A stretch of 64,000 nucleotides of DNA, from positions 5,344-69,343 of the forward strand of contig DATIFN010000020.1 in assembly GCA_035455245.1 (NCBI GenBank). Reading direction: 5' to 3'. The first letter of the stretch is position 1. Every line of letters begins with the position of its first letter. The DNA comes from UBA8516 sp035455245 (GTDB lineage: Archaea; Thermoproteota; Nitrososphaeria; Nitrososphaerales; Nitrosopumilaceae). The notes beneath the pieces were generated by a model, which was not told the DNA's origin, searched no databases, and was given only the letters and a program-made list of their open reading frames with translations. The translations under genes and the position numbers were made by a program. Of this stretch, positions 35,118 through 43,436 are shown piece by piece.

Positions 35118-35897
35118 TTAATCCTCAAATTCTCTTTTTATCTGAGCCTTTACCTCAGTTTTCAATTCAGCAAGAATATCTTGTTGATACTTTACTAGGT
35201 TCTGATCTTCTGCCAATCTTGGTCTGCGATAATTTATTACAAATTCTTTTTTTATCTTTGAGGGTCGATTTTTTAACACAATCACTCTATTCCCAAGTAT
35301 TACAGATTCAGCAATGCTATGTGTCACAAAAAGTATAGTCTTCTTTGTTCTTTCCCAGATCAATTGTAATTCAACAAGTAAGAGATCTCTAGTTTGTGCA
35401 TCTAATGCAGCAAATGGCTCATCCATCAAAAGAATTTCGGGATCCATAACAAGTGCTCGTGCGATTGCAACTCTTTGTTTCATCCCAGTCGAGAGTTGAT
35501 AGATATAAGAATTTGCAAACTTGGTAAGCTGCATCATGTCGAGGTATCTTTGTGATATCTGTTCACGTTCATCTTTTGGAATTCCTGCAATCTTTAGACC
35601 AAACTCTACATTATCGACCACCTTGAGCCAGGGAAAGAGCGCACCTTCCTGAAAGACCATGGTCCTGTCAGGACCTGGCGTATCTATTGCTTTCCCATTT
35701 AGTAGAATCTCTCCCGAATCTGGTTTTTCAAGACCAGCTATAATATTCAAAAATGTAGATTTGCCACATCCTGATGGTCCAACTATACACACAAAGTCCC
35801 CCTCGTCAACTTTTAAATTGATTCCATCCAATGCAACAACAAAATTGCCATTATGATCGAATCGTTTTACAATGTTTCTAGCTTCAAGTTTTGTCAT
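35118..35897 (-). CDS. ABC transporter ATPase, NitT/TauT/SsuB type
   Basis: A 259-residue ATPase with Walker A GPSGCGKST, a Q-loop (MVFQEGALFPW), the signature LSTGMKQR, Walker B ILLMDEPFAALD and an H-loop (FVTHSIAES). Sequence style matches the nitrate/sulfonate/taurine family of importers. No permease or substrate-binding gene is intact nearby; a short hydrophobic frame upstream (35918-36127) may be a permease remnant. The substrate is unknown. Confidence 0.88.
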   Translation of the reverse strand: MTKLEARNIVKRFDHNGNFVVALDGINLKVDEGDFVCIVGPSGCGKSTFLNIIAGLEKPDSGEILLNGKAIDTPGPDRTMVFQEGALFPWLKVVDNVEFGLKIAGIPKDEREQISQRYLDMMQLTKFANSYIYQLSTGMKQRVAIARALVMDPEILLMDEPFAALDAQTRDLLLVELQLIWERTKKTILFVTHSIAESVILGNRVIVLKNRPSKIKKEFVINYRRPRLAEDQNLVKYQQDILAELKTEVKAQIKREFED

Positions 35898-35917
35898 TAC
35901 GCAATAATCTCCTTTTT

Positions 35918-36127
35918 CTAGAATTTAATGGTACTATGTAAAATATTCCTTCTAGTTATAGCTATACCTGTCAAGATGCTGAGGAATGCATGATATTTGA
36001 GAAAACGGATCGCCTTCCTGGGCGTGTTTTCTTTCTCATGATTTTGGTGGTGGACCAAGGTGGAATCATGGCAGTAGATACTAATGATGTAGATAATATA
36101 CGATCTTGAATTATTTTCATATAACAC
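35918..36127 (-). other. possible permease N-terminal remnant
   Basis: Directly upstream of the ABC ATPase, on the same strand, a 69-codon frame encodes at its C-terminal half RKAIRFLKYHAFLSILTGIAI before becoming polar and stopping. A basic patch followed by a hydrophobic helix is how NitT/TauT-type permeases begin, but the rest of such a protein is missing. It may be a remnant left by deletion, or chance. Confidence 0.2.
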
Positions 36128-36267
36128 TGTTATAGTTATGTGATTAAATAGCGATCGAATTTTAGCTTAAACTACTATTTGTTGGATGGATTTAATTTTT
36201 GATCATAAACTTAGAGGTTCGAAAATCACAAAAGATAAATGCGAAAATTAAATCACAGAGAACCTCA

Positions 36268-37455
36268 ATGAAAGGTAAAGCAGTTTTAGCTTTCTCTGGC
36301 GGATTAGACACGTCCGTCGTCGTGAAATATTTACAAAAAGAACACAACTTAGATGTTGTCACTGTTACAGTTGATGTAGGACAAGGCGACGACCAAAAAA
36401 AAATTGCTGTGAAAGCAAAGAAACTTGGTGTTTTAAAACATTATAATTTAGACGCGCGTCAAGAGTTTGTTCATGATTTTATTTTTCCTTCGATCAAAGC
36501 AAATGCACTTTATCAAAAAAAATATTGTCTTGCAACCGCATTAGCAAGGCCATTGATTGCACAGAAAGTAGTGGAGATTGCTAAAAAAGAAAATGCAAAG
36601 GCACTTGCACATGGATGTACCGGTAAAGGAAATGACCAAGTAAGGTTTGATGTTACAATGCGGTCAAATTCTATTCTTCCAATTATTGCACCAATTCGGG
36701 ATCTGAATCTAACACGCGACGTAGAATTGAAGTTTGCAAAAAAACATGGTATACAAATTGATAGTGAAGCAAAAAAATTCAGTATAGATCAGAATTTGTG
36801 GGGACGCGCCATAGAAGGTGGAGTATTAGAGGACGCATTCAATGAACCTCCAGATGACGCATTCATTTGGGTAAAGACCAAAGATTTGCCTGACAAACCA
36901 CAATATTTGGAAATAAAGTTCAAAAGTGGAATTCCTGTTTCAGTAGATGGCAAAAATCTAAAGCCAATTGAACTTATTGAATACATTAACAAAAAGGCAG
37001 GATCTTGCGGTATTGGTATCGTAGATCATATTGAAGATAGAGTTGTAGGAATAAAATCACGTGAGGTCTATGAGACACCTGCGGCAATGTGCTTGATTGA
37101 GGCACATACCGATCTTGAAAAGATGGTCCTTACCAAACACGAGCTCAAATTCAAATCATTAGTTGACACAGAATGGTCATGGTTGGCGTATTCTGGATTA
37201 TGGCAAGACCCACTAAAATCTGATTTAGATATGTTTATCAATGCCACACAAATGAGAGTTAACGGAACTGTAAAGCTGAAGATGTTCAAAGGAAGTCTAA
37301 GAGTTGTTGGAAGGAAATCAGATTATTCATTGTATAGTCATGACTTGGCAACATATGGATCTGGGTCTACCTTTGATCAAACTCTTGCGAAAGGATTTGT
37401 AGAGTTGTGGGGAATGCAATCCACAGAAGCTAATAAATTACTAAAAAAGAGGTGA
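36268..37455 (+). CDS. argG: argininosuccinate synthase
   Basis: Joins citrulline and aspartate with ATP, the penultimate arginine step. The ATP motif is at the N-terminus (AFSGGLDTS), followed by KYCLATALARPLIA, AHGCTGKGNDQVRFD and YSPWS-type downstream blocks. The length of 395 residues is normal. The start is the ATG at 36268 (MKGKAVLAFSGGLDTS); 23 codons of upstream open frame have no family counterpart and include a TATA-like AAAGATAAAT. It is the first gene of the LysW-arginine cluster. Confidence 0.95.
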   Translation: MKGKAVLAFSGGLDTSVVVKYLQKEHNLDVVTVTVDVGQGDDQKKIAVKAKKLGVLKHYNLDARQEFVHDFIFPSIKANALYQKKYCLATALARPLIAQKVVEIAKKENAKALAHGCTGKGNDQVRFDVTMRSNSILPIIAPIRDLNLTRDVELKFAKKHGIQIDSEAKKFSIDQNLWGRAIEGGVLEDAFNEPPDDAFIWVKTKDLPDKPQYLEIKFKSGIPVSVDGKNLKPIELIEYINKKAGSCGIGIVDHIEDRVVGIKSREVYETPAAMCLIEAHTDLEKMVLTKHELKFKSLVDTEWSWLAYSGLWQDPLKSDLDMFINATQMRVNGTVKLKMFKGSLRVVGRKSDYSLYSHDLATYGSGSTFDQTLAKGFVELWGMQSTEANKLLKKR

Positions 37456-37465
37456 AAAAGTAAAA

Positions 37466-37633
37466 ATGAATTGTCCTGAATGTGATGCAAAATTAAATAT
37501 CCCAGACGATGCAACTGTTGGAGAAATAGTTTCATGTCCAGATTGTGGCGCAGACTTTGAGATCGCATCAAAAAATGGCTCAACTTGCCAACTAAAACAA
37601 GCTGAAAAAGTTGGCGAAGATTGGGGAGAGTAA
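37466..37633 (+). CDS. lysW: amino-group carrier protein LysW (canonical, EDWGE)
   Basis: A 55-residue acidic carrier. Two CxxC pairs (CPEC at 3-6 and CPDC at 24-27) hold a zinc, and the C-terminus is EDWGE. The side-chain carboxylate of the terminal Glu is where the ligase attaches glutamate or aminoadipate, protecting the amino group during the later steps. The gene lies between argG (10 bases away) and a ligase that starts directly at the next base, so it most likely serves the arginine branch. Confidence 0.93.
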   Translation: MNCPECDAKLNIPDDATVGEIVSCPDCGADFEIASKNGSTCQLKQAEKVGEDWGE

Positions 37634-38491
37634 ATGTCAAAGATCTGTATTGTGTTTGACAGAATAAGGTCAGAGGAGAAAATGCTCGAGGAAAAAGCAA
37701 TCGAGCTTGGGCACAATACAAAGATGATTGATGCAAAAATAACGCAGATCAATACTGAAAGTAAGAGAAGCGATTTCGATTTTGGCGATGTTGTACTTGA
37801 AAGATGTGTCAGTTATTTTCGCGGTCTACACTTTACTTCATGTCTAGAGTTTCTTGAAGTTCCGGTCATAAACAAATTTGGAGTTGCAAACAATTGTGGA
37901 AACAAAATGATAACATCACTTTTGTTAAAAAAACACAATGTACCTACCCCTAGAACCTACTTTTCATTCTCATCTGAGGCAGCACTTGAGAATCTTGAGA
38001 AGATAGGGTATCCCATGGTCATCAAACCAGTAGTTGGAAGCTGGGGAAGGGGAGTCATGGCATTAAAAGATAGAGATACTGCAGATGCAATAATTGAAGT
38101 GAGAGAACTTAGCGATGGTCCGCTGGACAGGATTTATTATTTACAAGAGATGATAAAACGCCCTCCACGCGATATCCGAGCAATATCAGTAGGAGATCAG
38201 GTCATTGCTGCAATGTATCGAACTTCAACTGGAGGGTTTAAGACAAACATAGCTCTTGGAGCTGAACCTGTACCTTGCGAGATCACAAGAGATCTTGAAG
38301 ACATTTGTCTTAAAGCATCCAAGGCTGTAGGTGGAGGAATACTTGGGATTGATTTAATGGAAGATGAAAAGCGTGGACTGATGGTTCATGAGGTCAATAA
38401 CACAGTGGAGTTCAAAGGTTTGGCGAAAGTAGCAAAAAAGAATATTCCTAAAGAGATGATCGAATTTGCCGTCAATTCAGCTATAAGATAA
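37634..38491 (+). CDS. LysW ATP-grasp ligase, arginine-branch type (ArgX-like)
   Basis: Couples glutamate (inferred) to the terminal Glu of LysW using ATP. The 285-residue RimK/LysX-like ATP-grasp enzyme has KPVVGSWGRGVMALKD for nucleotide binding, RPPRDIRAI, and the metal/carrier motif VHEVNNTVEFKG. It differs from the second ligase at 43433, which has NNTTEYKN and a GVDIP-type continuation closer to bacterial LysX. Position after argG and before the shared reductase, kinase and aminotransferase genes supports ArgX. The ATG follows the lysW stop codon with no gap. Confidence 0.88.
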   Translation: MSKICIVFDRIRSEEKMLEEKAIELGHNTKMIDAKITQINTESKRSDFDFGDVVLERCVSYFRGLHFTSCLEFLEVPVINKFGVANNCGNKMITSLLLKKHNVPTPRTYFSFSSEAALENLEKIGYPMVIKPVVGSWGRGVMALKDRDTADAIIEVRELSDGPLDRIYYLQEMIKRPPRDIRAISVGDQVIAAMYRTSTGGFKTNIALGAEPVPCEITRDLEDICLKASKAVGGGILGIDLMEDEKRGLMVHEVNNTVEFKGLAKVAKKNIPKEMIEFAVNSAIR

Positions 38492-38521
38492 ATTATACTA
38501 TGTTATGCTAGAGGAGTGTCA

Positions 38522-39574
38522 ATGAGAGTAGGAGTAATAGGCGCATCAGGTTATGTTGGCGGAGAAATGCTAAGGTTACTTGTAAGTCATCCCAAGGTAG
38601 AAATTGCAATGGTTACATCAAGACAGTACGTTGGAGAATATGTTTCAAGAATACAGCCCAGCCTGAAAGGATTCATAGACATTACCTTCTCTGAGCTTGA
38701 TTATGACAAGATGTCAGACAAGTGCGATTTAGTTTTTACAGCAGTACCCCATGGAACAGCTACTGAGATAGTCAAGACATTATATGATCGCGGAATGAAA
38801 ATAATTGATCTTAGTGCAGATTATCGATTACACAATCCAGCAGATTATGACAAATGGTATGGTTGGCAACATCCACATCCAGAGTTGTTATCAAAGTCAG
38901 TTTTTGGAGTACCAGAATTTCATCGTGAAGAAATCAAAAAAGCACAGCTTGTTTCTTGTCCGGGATGTATGGCAGTAACCTCACTTTTAGCCCTTTATCC
39001 TCTTATAAAAAAGGACATAATTGATACCGAACACATCATCGTTGATTCCAAGATTGGTTCCTCAGGGGCAGGAGCTGGATCTGCGGCAGGTACACACCAT
39101 GCAATGAGATCTGGAGTAATAAGACCATACAAACCAGCAAAGCATCGACACACTGGAGAGATAGAACAGGAGCTAAGTATAGCTGCAGGAAAAAAGATTA
39201 AAGTTTCCATGAGTCCACATGCAGTAGACATTGTAAGAGGAATTTTGTGCACAAATCACACCTTCCTTACAAAACAAGTGACTGAAATGGATCTTTGGAA
39301 AATATATCGTGAACAATACCAAAATGAAAAATTCATCAGACTGATCAGAGACAAAAAAGGCTTCTACAAGTTTCCAGATCCAAAGTTTGTGGTTGGGTCT
39401 AATTTCTGCGATGTAGGTTTTGACATGGATGAAGACAACAACAGATTGGTCGTTTTGTCAGCATCAGACAATCTCATGAAAGGTGCAGCAGGTTCTGCAA
39501 TTCAAAACATGAATGTAATGGCAGGTTTTGATGAGATGGAAGGTCTTCACTACTCTCCATTAACTCCTGTGTAA
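38522..39574 (+). CDS. lysY: LysW-aminoacyl phosphate reductase (ArgC/LysY type)
   Basis: Reduces the acyl phosphate on LysW-bound glutamate or aminoadipate to the semialdehyde with NADPH. The nucleotide motif is GVIGASGYVGGEMLRLL and the catalytic Cys is in VSCPGCMAVTSLLALYP; HHAMRSGVIRPYKPAKHRHTG-type blocks follow. The length is about 350. The start is the ATG at 38522, because GAGGAG at 38511-38516 is a well-spaced ribosome-binding site for it; a GTG at 38516 lies inside that site. One copy appears to serve both branches. Confidence 0.92.
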   Translation: MRVGVIGASGYVGGEMLRLLVSHPKVEIAMVTSRQYVGEYVSRIQPSLKGFIDITFSELDYDKMSDKCDLVFTAVPHGTATEIVKTLYDRGMKIIDLSADYRLHNPADYDKWYGWQHPHPELLSKSVFGVPEFHREEIKKAQLVSCPGCMAVTSLLALYPLIKKDIIDTEHIIVDSKIGSSGAGAGSAAGTHHAMRSGVIRPYKPAKHRHTGEIEQELSIAAGKKIKVSMSPHAVDIVRGILCTNHTFLTKQVTEMDLWKIYREQYQNEKFIRLIRDKKGFYKFPDPKFVVGSNFCDVGFDMDEDNNRLVVLSASDNLMKGAAGSAIQNMNVMAGFDEMEGLHYSPLTPV

Positions 39575-39577
39575 AAA

Positions 39578-40378
39578 ATGATCACAATCAAAATTGGAGG
39601 GAGTGTTGTAGATGGTCTTCATCCTTCAACAATTTCTGACCTCAAAAAGGTTTCACAACAGGAAAAAGTAATTCTTGTCCATGGCGGTGGAAAAGAAGTA
39701 ACCAAGATCTCAGAAGCACTTGGAAAAGAACAGAAATTTATTGTCTCCCCTGGAGGAATAAAAAGCAGATACACTGACAAAGAAACTGTAGAGATTTTCA
39801 CAATGGTAATGTCTGGGAAGATCAACAAAATGATTGTTGGCATGCTACAAAAAAATGGAATTAATGCAGTAGGCCTTTCAGGGATAGACGGACAAATAAT
39901 TCAAGCAGAACGCAAAAAGAAGCTCATGGTAATTAACGAGAAGGGACGAAAAATGGCAATAGATGGAGGATACACTGGAAAGATAAAGGCAATAAACACG
40001 AGCCTAATTAAATCGATCTTAGATCAAGGATATGTTCCAGTCATATCGCCAATTGCAATTAGTGAGGAGTTTGACTTTCTTAATGTGGATGGAGACAGAG
40101 CAGCTGCCTATGTTGCAGGAAAAATGCAGTCCAACAAAATTTTGTTTTTGACTAATGTTGATGGATTGTTAATGGATAACAAGCTTGTCAAGAACCTTAC
40201 CTTGGAAGAGGCAAAAGAAATACTTCCAAAGATTGGATTTGGAATGGAAAAGAAAGTTCTTGCAGCAACTGAAGCATTAGAGATGGGTGTCAACCAGGCC
40301 CTAATCTCAAATGGTCAAAGAGAAAATCCAATATCTTCAGCAATTGCAAACGACAATTGTACGGTGATTTCAAAATGA
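39578..40378 (+). CDS. lysZ: LysW-aminoacyl kinase (ArgB/LysZ type)
   Basis: Phosphorylates the side-chain carboxylate of the LysW-bound amino acid. The 266-residue amino-acid kinase has KIGGSV, VHGGGKEVTKI, SGIDGQIIQAERK, and the ATP region INVDGDRAAAY-like (LNVDGDRAAAYVAGKM). The ATG is three bases after the lysY stop, and its stop overlaps the aminotransferase start (ATGA), showing one operon. Confidence 0.93.
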   Translation: MITIKIGGSVVDGLHPSTISDLKKVSQQEKVILVHGGGKEVTKISEALGKEQKFIVSPGGIKSRYTDKETVEIFTMVMSGKINKMIVGMLQKNGINAVGLSGIDGQIIQAERKKKLMVINEKGRKMAIDGGYTGKIKAINTSLIKSILDQGYVPVISPIAISEEFDFLNVDGDRAAAYVAGKMQSNKILFLTNVDGLLMDNKLVKNLTLEEAKEILPKIGFGMEKKVLAATEALEMGVNQALISNGQRENPISSAIANDNCTVISK

Positions 40379-41550
40379 CTGAAGACGAATTTATGGGAAA
40401 CATCTACCAAAGATTTCCTGTCACCATAGAACGCGGTCGTGGTGCTCACGTATGGGACATCAATGGAAAAGAGTATGTAGACTGTATGGGAGGATATGGT
40501 GTAGCTCTTGTTGGTCATTGTAATCCAAGAGTGGTAAAAGCTTTACAAGATCAACTTGAAAAAATAATTACAGTACACAGTTCACTTTACAACAAAACAC
40601 GTGAAGAATTCCTTGAAAATTTGATCAAGATTGCACCAAAAGGTCTAAATCAAGTTTATCTAAATAACAGCGGAACAGAAGCTGTTGAAGCAGCAATAAA
40701 GTTTGCAAGAAAATTCACCGGGAAATCAGGAATGGTAGCAATGAATGGTTCATATCATGGGAAATCGCTTGGCTCTCTTTCACTAACATTTAATCCAAAA
40801 TATCGTAAATCATTTGAACCACTGGTACAGAAGGTTTCTTTTTCGTCTTTTGGAGATATCGATGCATTAAGATCTACTGTAAATTCCGACACTGGATTTA
40901 TCATATTAGAGCCAATCCAAGGAGAAAGTGGAATACATGTAGCACCAGACGGTTTTCTTCAAGAGGTAAGAAAACTGTGTGATGAAAAAGGAATACTTTT
41001 GATCTTTGATGAAATTCAGGCCGGACTTGGCAGAACTGGAAAAATGTGGTCAGGTGAACACTGGAACACAACTCCCGATATAATGTGTCTTGCAAAAGGC
41101 ATAGCAGGTGGGGTACCTATGGGAGCTACGCTTGTTCGACCAGACATACTTGCCTGCATAAGCAAAGGAGAACAGTCATCGACCTTTGGTGGAAATCCTC
41201 TCTCATGTGCTGCAGGAACAGCTACAATACAAGCGCTAACACATGATGGATTAGTTGAGAATGCAGTGAAGATGGGAAAGAAATTCCAAGAAGGATTAGA
41301 AAGACTACAAGAAAAACACAAAATAATCAGAGAAATCCGTGGAAGGGGGTTAATGATTGGTGTAGAGATGAAATTCGAAGTAAAAGATATTTTATTTGAT
41401 GGAATAGCAAATGGGATTTTGTTTTTGTATTCAGGAAAAAACATACTCAGATTGTTGCCTCCACTTGTGATTTCAGAATCGGACATAGACAAAGCTTTAG
41501 AAGTACTTGATATGATATTATACAGAGAGGAAAAGCGCAGAAATGTCTAG
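40375..41550 (+). CDS. lysJ: LysW-semialdehyde aminotransferase (ArgD/LysJ type)
   Basis: PLP enzyme that turns the LysW-bound semialdehyde into LysW-ornithine or LysW-lysine. The 391 residues have YLNNSGTEAVEAAIKFAR, the PLP-binding LIFDEIQAGLGRTG and the Schiff-base Lys in CLAKGIAGGVPMGA. The true start is the ATG at 40375 overlapping the kinase stop (ATGA); an upstream TTG at 40357 lies inside the kinase gene. It overlaps the regulator gene by eight bases. Confidence 0.93.
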   Translation: MTEDEFMGNIYQRFPVTIERGRGAHVWDINGKEYVDCMGGYGVALVGHCNPRVVKALQDQLEKIITVHSSLYNKTREEFLENLIKIAPKGLNQVYLNNSGTEAVEAAIKFARKFTGKSGMVAMNGSYHGKSLGSLSLTFNPKYRKSFEPLVQKVSFSSFGDIDALRSTVNSDTGFIILEPIQGESGIHVAPDGFLQEVRKLCDEKGILLIFDEIQAGLGRTGKMWSGEHWNTTPDIMCLAKGIAGGVPMGATLVRPDILACISKGEQSSTFGGNPLSCAAGTATIQALTHDGLVENAVKMGKKFQEGLERLQEKHKIIREIRGRGLMIGVEMKFEVKDILFDGIANGILFLYSGKNILRLLPPLVISESDIDKALEVLDMILYREEKRRNV

Positions 41551-41962
41551 AGACAAAACTGACGAAACCATAATTGAAATACTAAAAAAAGATTCCAGAG
41601 AATCTTTTGTAGAAATAGGACAGAAGCTTGGCCTTTCAGAATCAGCAATAAGGAGAAGAGTTAAAAATCTTTTAGATGGTGGAATAATAAAAAAATTCAC
41701 TATAGAAACAGGAGATGCAAATGCAACAAGCGCAATTATTTTGATCTCAGTGGATTCTGCAATGGATACATCAAAGGTTTCGGCAAAACTAACAAAACTT
41801 CAAGGAGTACATACAGTCTATGAAATAACTGGACAGTATGATATCGCCGTAATAATTCGAGCTCCGACTATTACTAACATTAACGCATGCATTGATTCAT
41901 TACGCAAGGTTCCTGGTGTGTTTGACACCAACACTGTCATAATTTTGCGTACTGTGACATAA
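41543..41962 (+). CDS. Lrp/AsnC regulator (LysM-like)
   Basis: A complete 139-residue Lrp-type protein: a helix-turn-helix (SFVEIGQKLGLSESAIRRRVKNLL) and a RAM ligand domain (about 65-139). It overlaps lysJ by eight bases at the end of the arginine/lysine operon. In Sulfolobus, LysM is a lysine-sensing Lrp protein coded with the lysW genes; the same role is plausible here, but the ligand is not shown by sequence. Confidence 0.88.
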   Translation: MSRDKTDETIIEILKKDSRESFVEIGQKLGLSESAIRRRVKNLLDGGIIKKFTIETGDANATSAIILISVDSAMDTSKVSAKLTKLQGVHTVYEITGQYDIAVIIRAPTITNINACIDSLRKVPGVFDTNTVIILRTVT

Positions 41963-42045
41963 AAACGAAATTCGGTTACTTTTTTCCATGTAAGACGAGG
42001 ATCGATGTAAAAGAAGTCAAATTAGCCGATTTCAGTACGAATATG

Positions 42046-42053
42046 TTTATATC
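42046..42053 (+). promoter_or_regulatory. TATA box of homocitrate synthase operon
   Basis: TTTATATC lies 27-34 bases before the ATG at 42080, starting a second transcription unit (homocitrate synthase, LysW2, ligase, hydrolase) separate from the argG-to-regulator unit. The 117-base gap 41963-42079 holds no gene. Confidence 0.55.
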
Positions 42054-42079
42054 TAGAAAATTTTTGTACTAGATCAGCA

Positions 42080-43270
42080 ATGGATGATCCGAATTACTAC
42101 GCAAATCAATATAATGCCATGGGAACGAAACCTAAGAAGATTCACATCTTAGATAGTACTCTAAGAGAAGGTGAACAGCATCCTGGTGTTACTTTTTCAA
42201 ATAAACAACGGATCCAGATTGCTTGGATGCTTGATTACTTCGGTGTTGACCAAATTGAAATTTCTCCAGTAGTGTCAAGTGATCATAAGGAGGCAACAAA
42301 AACAATAATCAAACAAGGATTGAAAGCAGATATTGTAGCGCATGTTCGCGCTTTAAAAGAAGATGTTGATGTTGCTCTTGATTGCGATGCTACGTGGATG
42401 GCAACATATCTTGGTATGTCCGATATTCATCTAAAAGATAAATTAAGAATTTCAAGAGAAGAAGCTTTACGAAGAGCTGTTGAAACAGTAGAGTATGCAA
42501 AATCACATGGTTTGAAGATGCGATTTACTATGGAGGATGCAAGTAGAGCAGAACCGGCATTTTTGATTAAGATGTGTAAGGCAATTGAAGAAGCTGGTGT
42601 AGATAGGATCAGCATTCCAGACACTGTCGGCATAATGAGGCCAATAGGAATGTATAACCTTGTAAAAGCAGTACATGACCAAGTAAAAACGCCACTTGAT
42701 GTACACTGTCATAATGATATTGGGTTTTCATTAGCAAATGCTTTTGCAGGATGTGATGCAGGAGCAGACCAAATACATACAACTATCGATGGAATTGGTG
42801 AAAGGACTGGTATTCCAGCATTGGCAGAGACTGCCGTTGCTCTTACATACTTATACAAATCTCCAAATAATTTCAGACTAGATATGTTAATGGATCTTTC
42901 AAGATTAATCGAGCAATACACTGACATCAAGCCATATGACTCAAAGCCAATAGTAGGTTCAACAGCCTATAAACACAAGGCAGGAACGCACTTAGCTGCA
43001 ATTCTCAGAAACCCCGCTGCATACGAACCAATCGAACCAAAAATAGTAGGAAATAGACGAAGGATAGTTTTTGGAGAACTTGCAGGCAAAAACGGAGCAG
43101 CTTATCTAATGTCACTTTTGGGGTTATCCCAAAATGATGGCGATGCTAAAGCAGTAGCAGCAGGATTAAAGAATCTACGTATGGGTGATTTGCTTGAAAT
43201 TCCACTTGACGACAGGCTTGAAAAAAAGATAATTAATGACACCCAAATTAAGATAAAGCCAGGAAAGTAA
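42080..43270 (+). CDS. lysS: homocitrate synthase-like acyltransferase
   Basis: Condenses acetyl-CoA with 2-oxoglutarate (inferred) to start lysine synthesis by the aminoadipate route. The 396 residues fit the isopropylmalate/homocitrate synthase family: LDSTLREGEQHPGVTFSN with the metal-binding Asp, FTMEDASRAEPAFL, and HCHNDIGFSLANAF with the metal His pair. Linkage to LysW2, a LysX-type ligase and LysK supports homocitrate rather than isopropylmalate. The later aminoadipate-route enzymes (homoaconitase and homoisocitrate dehydrogenase) are not in the window. Confidence 0.88.
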   Translation: MDDPNYYANQYNAMGTKPKKIHILDSTLREGEQHPGVTFSNKQRIQIAWMLDYFGVDQIEISPVVSSDHKEATKTIIKQGLKADIVAHVRALKEDVDVALDCDATWMATYLGMSDIHLKDKLRISREEALRRAVETVEYAKSHGLKMRFTMEDASRAEPAFLIKMCKAIEEAGVDRISIPDTVGIMRPIGMYNLVKAVHDQVKTPLDVHCHNDIGFSLANAFAGCDAGADQIHTTIDGIGERTGIPALAETAVALTYLYKSPNNFRLDMLMDLSRLIEQYTDIKPYDSKPIVGSTAYKHKAGTHLAAILRNPAAYEPIEPKIVGNRRRIVFGELAGKNGAAYLMSLLGLSQNDGDAKAVAAGLKNLRMGDLLEIPLDDRLEKKIINDTQIKIKPGK

Positions 43271-43271
43271 A

Positions 43272-43436
43272 ATGAAATGCCCAGAATGTGATGCAACAAT
43301 CACTCCACCAAAAGATGCAATCGAGGGAGAAATAATAACATGCCCAGATTGTGGCGCAAGTTTTGAGTTAGCAAAAGGATCTTCAGGCTTTGAGTTAAAA
43401 CCAGCACAAACTGTTGGTGAGGACTGGGGCCAGTGA
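43272..43436 (+). CDS. lysW: second LysW carrier, with C-terminal glutamine (EDWGQ)
   Basis: A 54-residue paralogue of the first LysW: CPEC at 3-6, CPDC at 24-27, an acidic middle, and the C-terminus VGEDWGQ. The codon before TGA is CAG (43431-43433), so the terminal residue is Gln, not the Glu that carries the substrate in characterised LysW proteins. It is one base after lysS and overlaps the ligase start (CAGTGAGC: TGA overlaps GTG), so it is clearly expressed with the LysX-type ligase. Either a single-base error (GAG to CAG), a deamidation step, or different attachment chemistry would explain it. Confidence 0.9.
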   Translation: MKCPECDATITPPKDAIEGEIITCPDCGASFELAKGSSGFELKPAQTVGEDWGQ

